Source: JANOMH01 sp031422295 (GTDB taxonomy: Bacteria > Pseudomonadota > Alphaproteobacteria > Rhodobacterales > Rhodobacteraceae). Taken from it: a DNA stretch of 64,000 bases. Position numbers and translations under genes: made by a program. Numbering within the stretch: position 1 is the stretch's first letter; each line of letters begins with the position of its first letter. The stretch is from positions 27,651 through 91,650 of the forward strand of contig JANOQM010000090.1 of NCBI GenBank assembly GCA_031422295.1, given 5' to 3'. The notes beneath the pieces were generated by a model that was not told where the DNA came from, searched no databases, and saw only the letters and a list, made by a program, of their open reading frames with translations. Below, piece by piece: positions 63,580 to 64,000 of the stretch.

Positions 63580-63906
63580 ATGGATAGACGGGCGGCCGAA
63601 GACTACCACGAAGTCCTTTTCCGAGAAATCGGTAAGCGCCGTCGCGCTGTAAGCAATCTTTGGTGGATCGTTGCGTTTGGAGCATCTTCGTATTGGCTGT
63701 TTGCAAATATCGCAAGCGTGGTGGCGGGAGGTCTGCTGGGCTGGGCAGTTTGCGCAATTTTGACCCGGCTGGATGATCTGCGGCACGAATTGGTCCGACT
63801 TGAGTCCCTTCGGCACCTCTACGAACATACTGATGAGGCGGAGGTCGGCCAAGTTCGTGCGAAGATCAAAAACGATGTGGAGCGACTATCGAAACGCTGG
63901 TTTTGA
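63580..63906 (+). CDS. small membrane protein, function unknown
   Basis: A 108-aa protein starting one base after the cobS stop. It has a charged N-terminus (MDRRAAEDYHEVLFREIGKRRR), one or two membrane helices (about 25-60, NLWWIVAFGASSYWLFANIASVVAGGLLGWAVCAIL) and a charged helical tail. Unrecognised. Probably co-transcribed with cobS. Confidence 0.55.
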   Translation: MDRRAAEDYHEVLFREIGKRRRAVSNLWWIVAFGASSYWLFANIASVVAGGLLGWAVCAILTRLDDLRHELVRLESLRHLYEHTDEAEVGQVRAKIKNDVERLSKRWF

Positions 63907-63973
63907 CGATCGGTCAAAATTGGACGAGCGAGCCATCGGGTGCGCCTTAAGTTACAATCGGCAACTGGATAGG

Positions 63974-64000
63974 CGTAGGGCGGGGTTCACCCCGCCGGGC
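63974..64000. repeat. dispersed repeat, copy 4, cut by the window edge
   Basis: GTAGGGCGGGGTTCACCCCG resembles the TAGGGTGGGTT...AACCCACC repeats at 5001, 17235 and 23329. Its right end lies outside the window. Confidence 0.5.

Overview
The window is a 64 kb high-GC chromosomal segment of an alphaproteobacterium, most likely a Rhodobacteraceae (roseobacter-type) bacterium. This is inferred from the gene families and their pairings: nuoA/nuoB, a GG-terminated MoaA, PntA/PntB, DUF3422, CobS, a type III PLP ornithine decarboxylase with a structured leader, and RTX proteins ending in a Hint domain. No rRNA, tRNA, CRISPR array, transposase or phage gene was recognised. Most genes are packed tightly with ATGA-type overlaps.

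Layout. 1-4.4 kb: the start of the complex I operon (nuoA, nuoB), a DUF1345 membrane protein, a small coiled-coil/TM protein, a DegT-type aminotransferase and an MFS exporter. 4.5-12 kb: a lipoprotein, then glmU-glmS-alkD on the minus strand (UDP-GlcNAc supply plus an alkylation repair protein), and an HAD phosphatase, moaA and waaA on the plus strand. 12-19.2 kb: an M20 amidohydrolase divergent from a complete dipeptide/oligopeptide ABC transporter. 19.2-26.5 kb: DUF3422, an unknown 337-aa protein, ornithine/lysine decarboxylase with an upstream leader ORF, a 25-aa microprotein and pntAB. 26.7-30.5 kb: an SDR, DUF1304, kynU, a GNAT and kynA (tryptophan catabolism). 30.5-34.5 kb: a TetR-controlled, Tat-exported molybdenum hydroxylase of the IorAB type. 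34.8-43 kb: a giant RTX protein of about 2756 aa with a Hint domain. 43-49.5 kb: a MATE pump and its TetR regulator, a C26 amidotransferase, malate synthase G, and an ArsR plus two AHSA1-domain proteins. 49.5-58.5 kb: DUF2256, pepN, two paralogous SLT lysozyme-like proteins, gatB, an SGNH esterase, DUF4177 and an NTF2-like protein. 58.6-64 kb: bolA, a J-domain protein, a nucleotidyltransferase-like protein, an ECF sigma factor with RskA-type anti-sigma factor, and cobS.

Regulation visible in the DNA. (i) Upstream of ornithine decarboxylase there is a 26-codon ORF whose stop codon lies inside the decarboxylase ribosome binding site, with mutually exclusive hairpins. This resembles the speF leader class. 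(ii) Two TetR/target pairs each have twin equally built palindromes in the divergent intergenic region: ACATAC-N5-GTATGT twice, and TGACA-N14-TGTCA twice. (iii) ArsR is preceded by ACTTAG-N8-CTAAGT. (iv) A dispersed palindromic repeat (core GTGGGTTGCACCCACCCTAC and relatives) occurs at four places: in the 3' end of alkD, between the ABC binding protein and permease genes, as a terminator between a microprotein and pntB, and at the right edge.

The most rewarding items for follow-up are the decarboxylase leader, the paired TetR operators, the dispersed repeat and its effect on alkD, the 25-aa microprotein, and the modular RTX-Hint protein.
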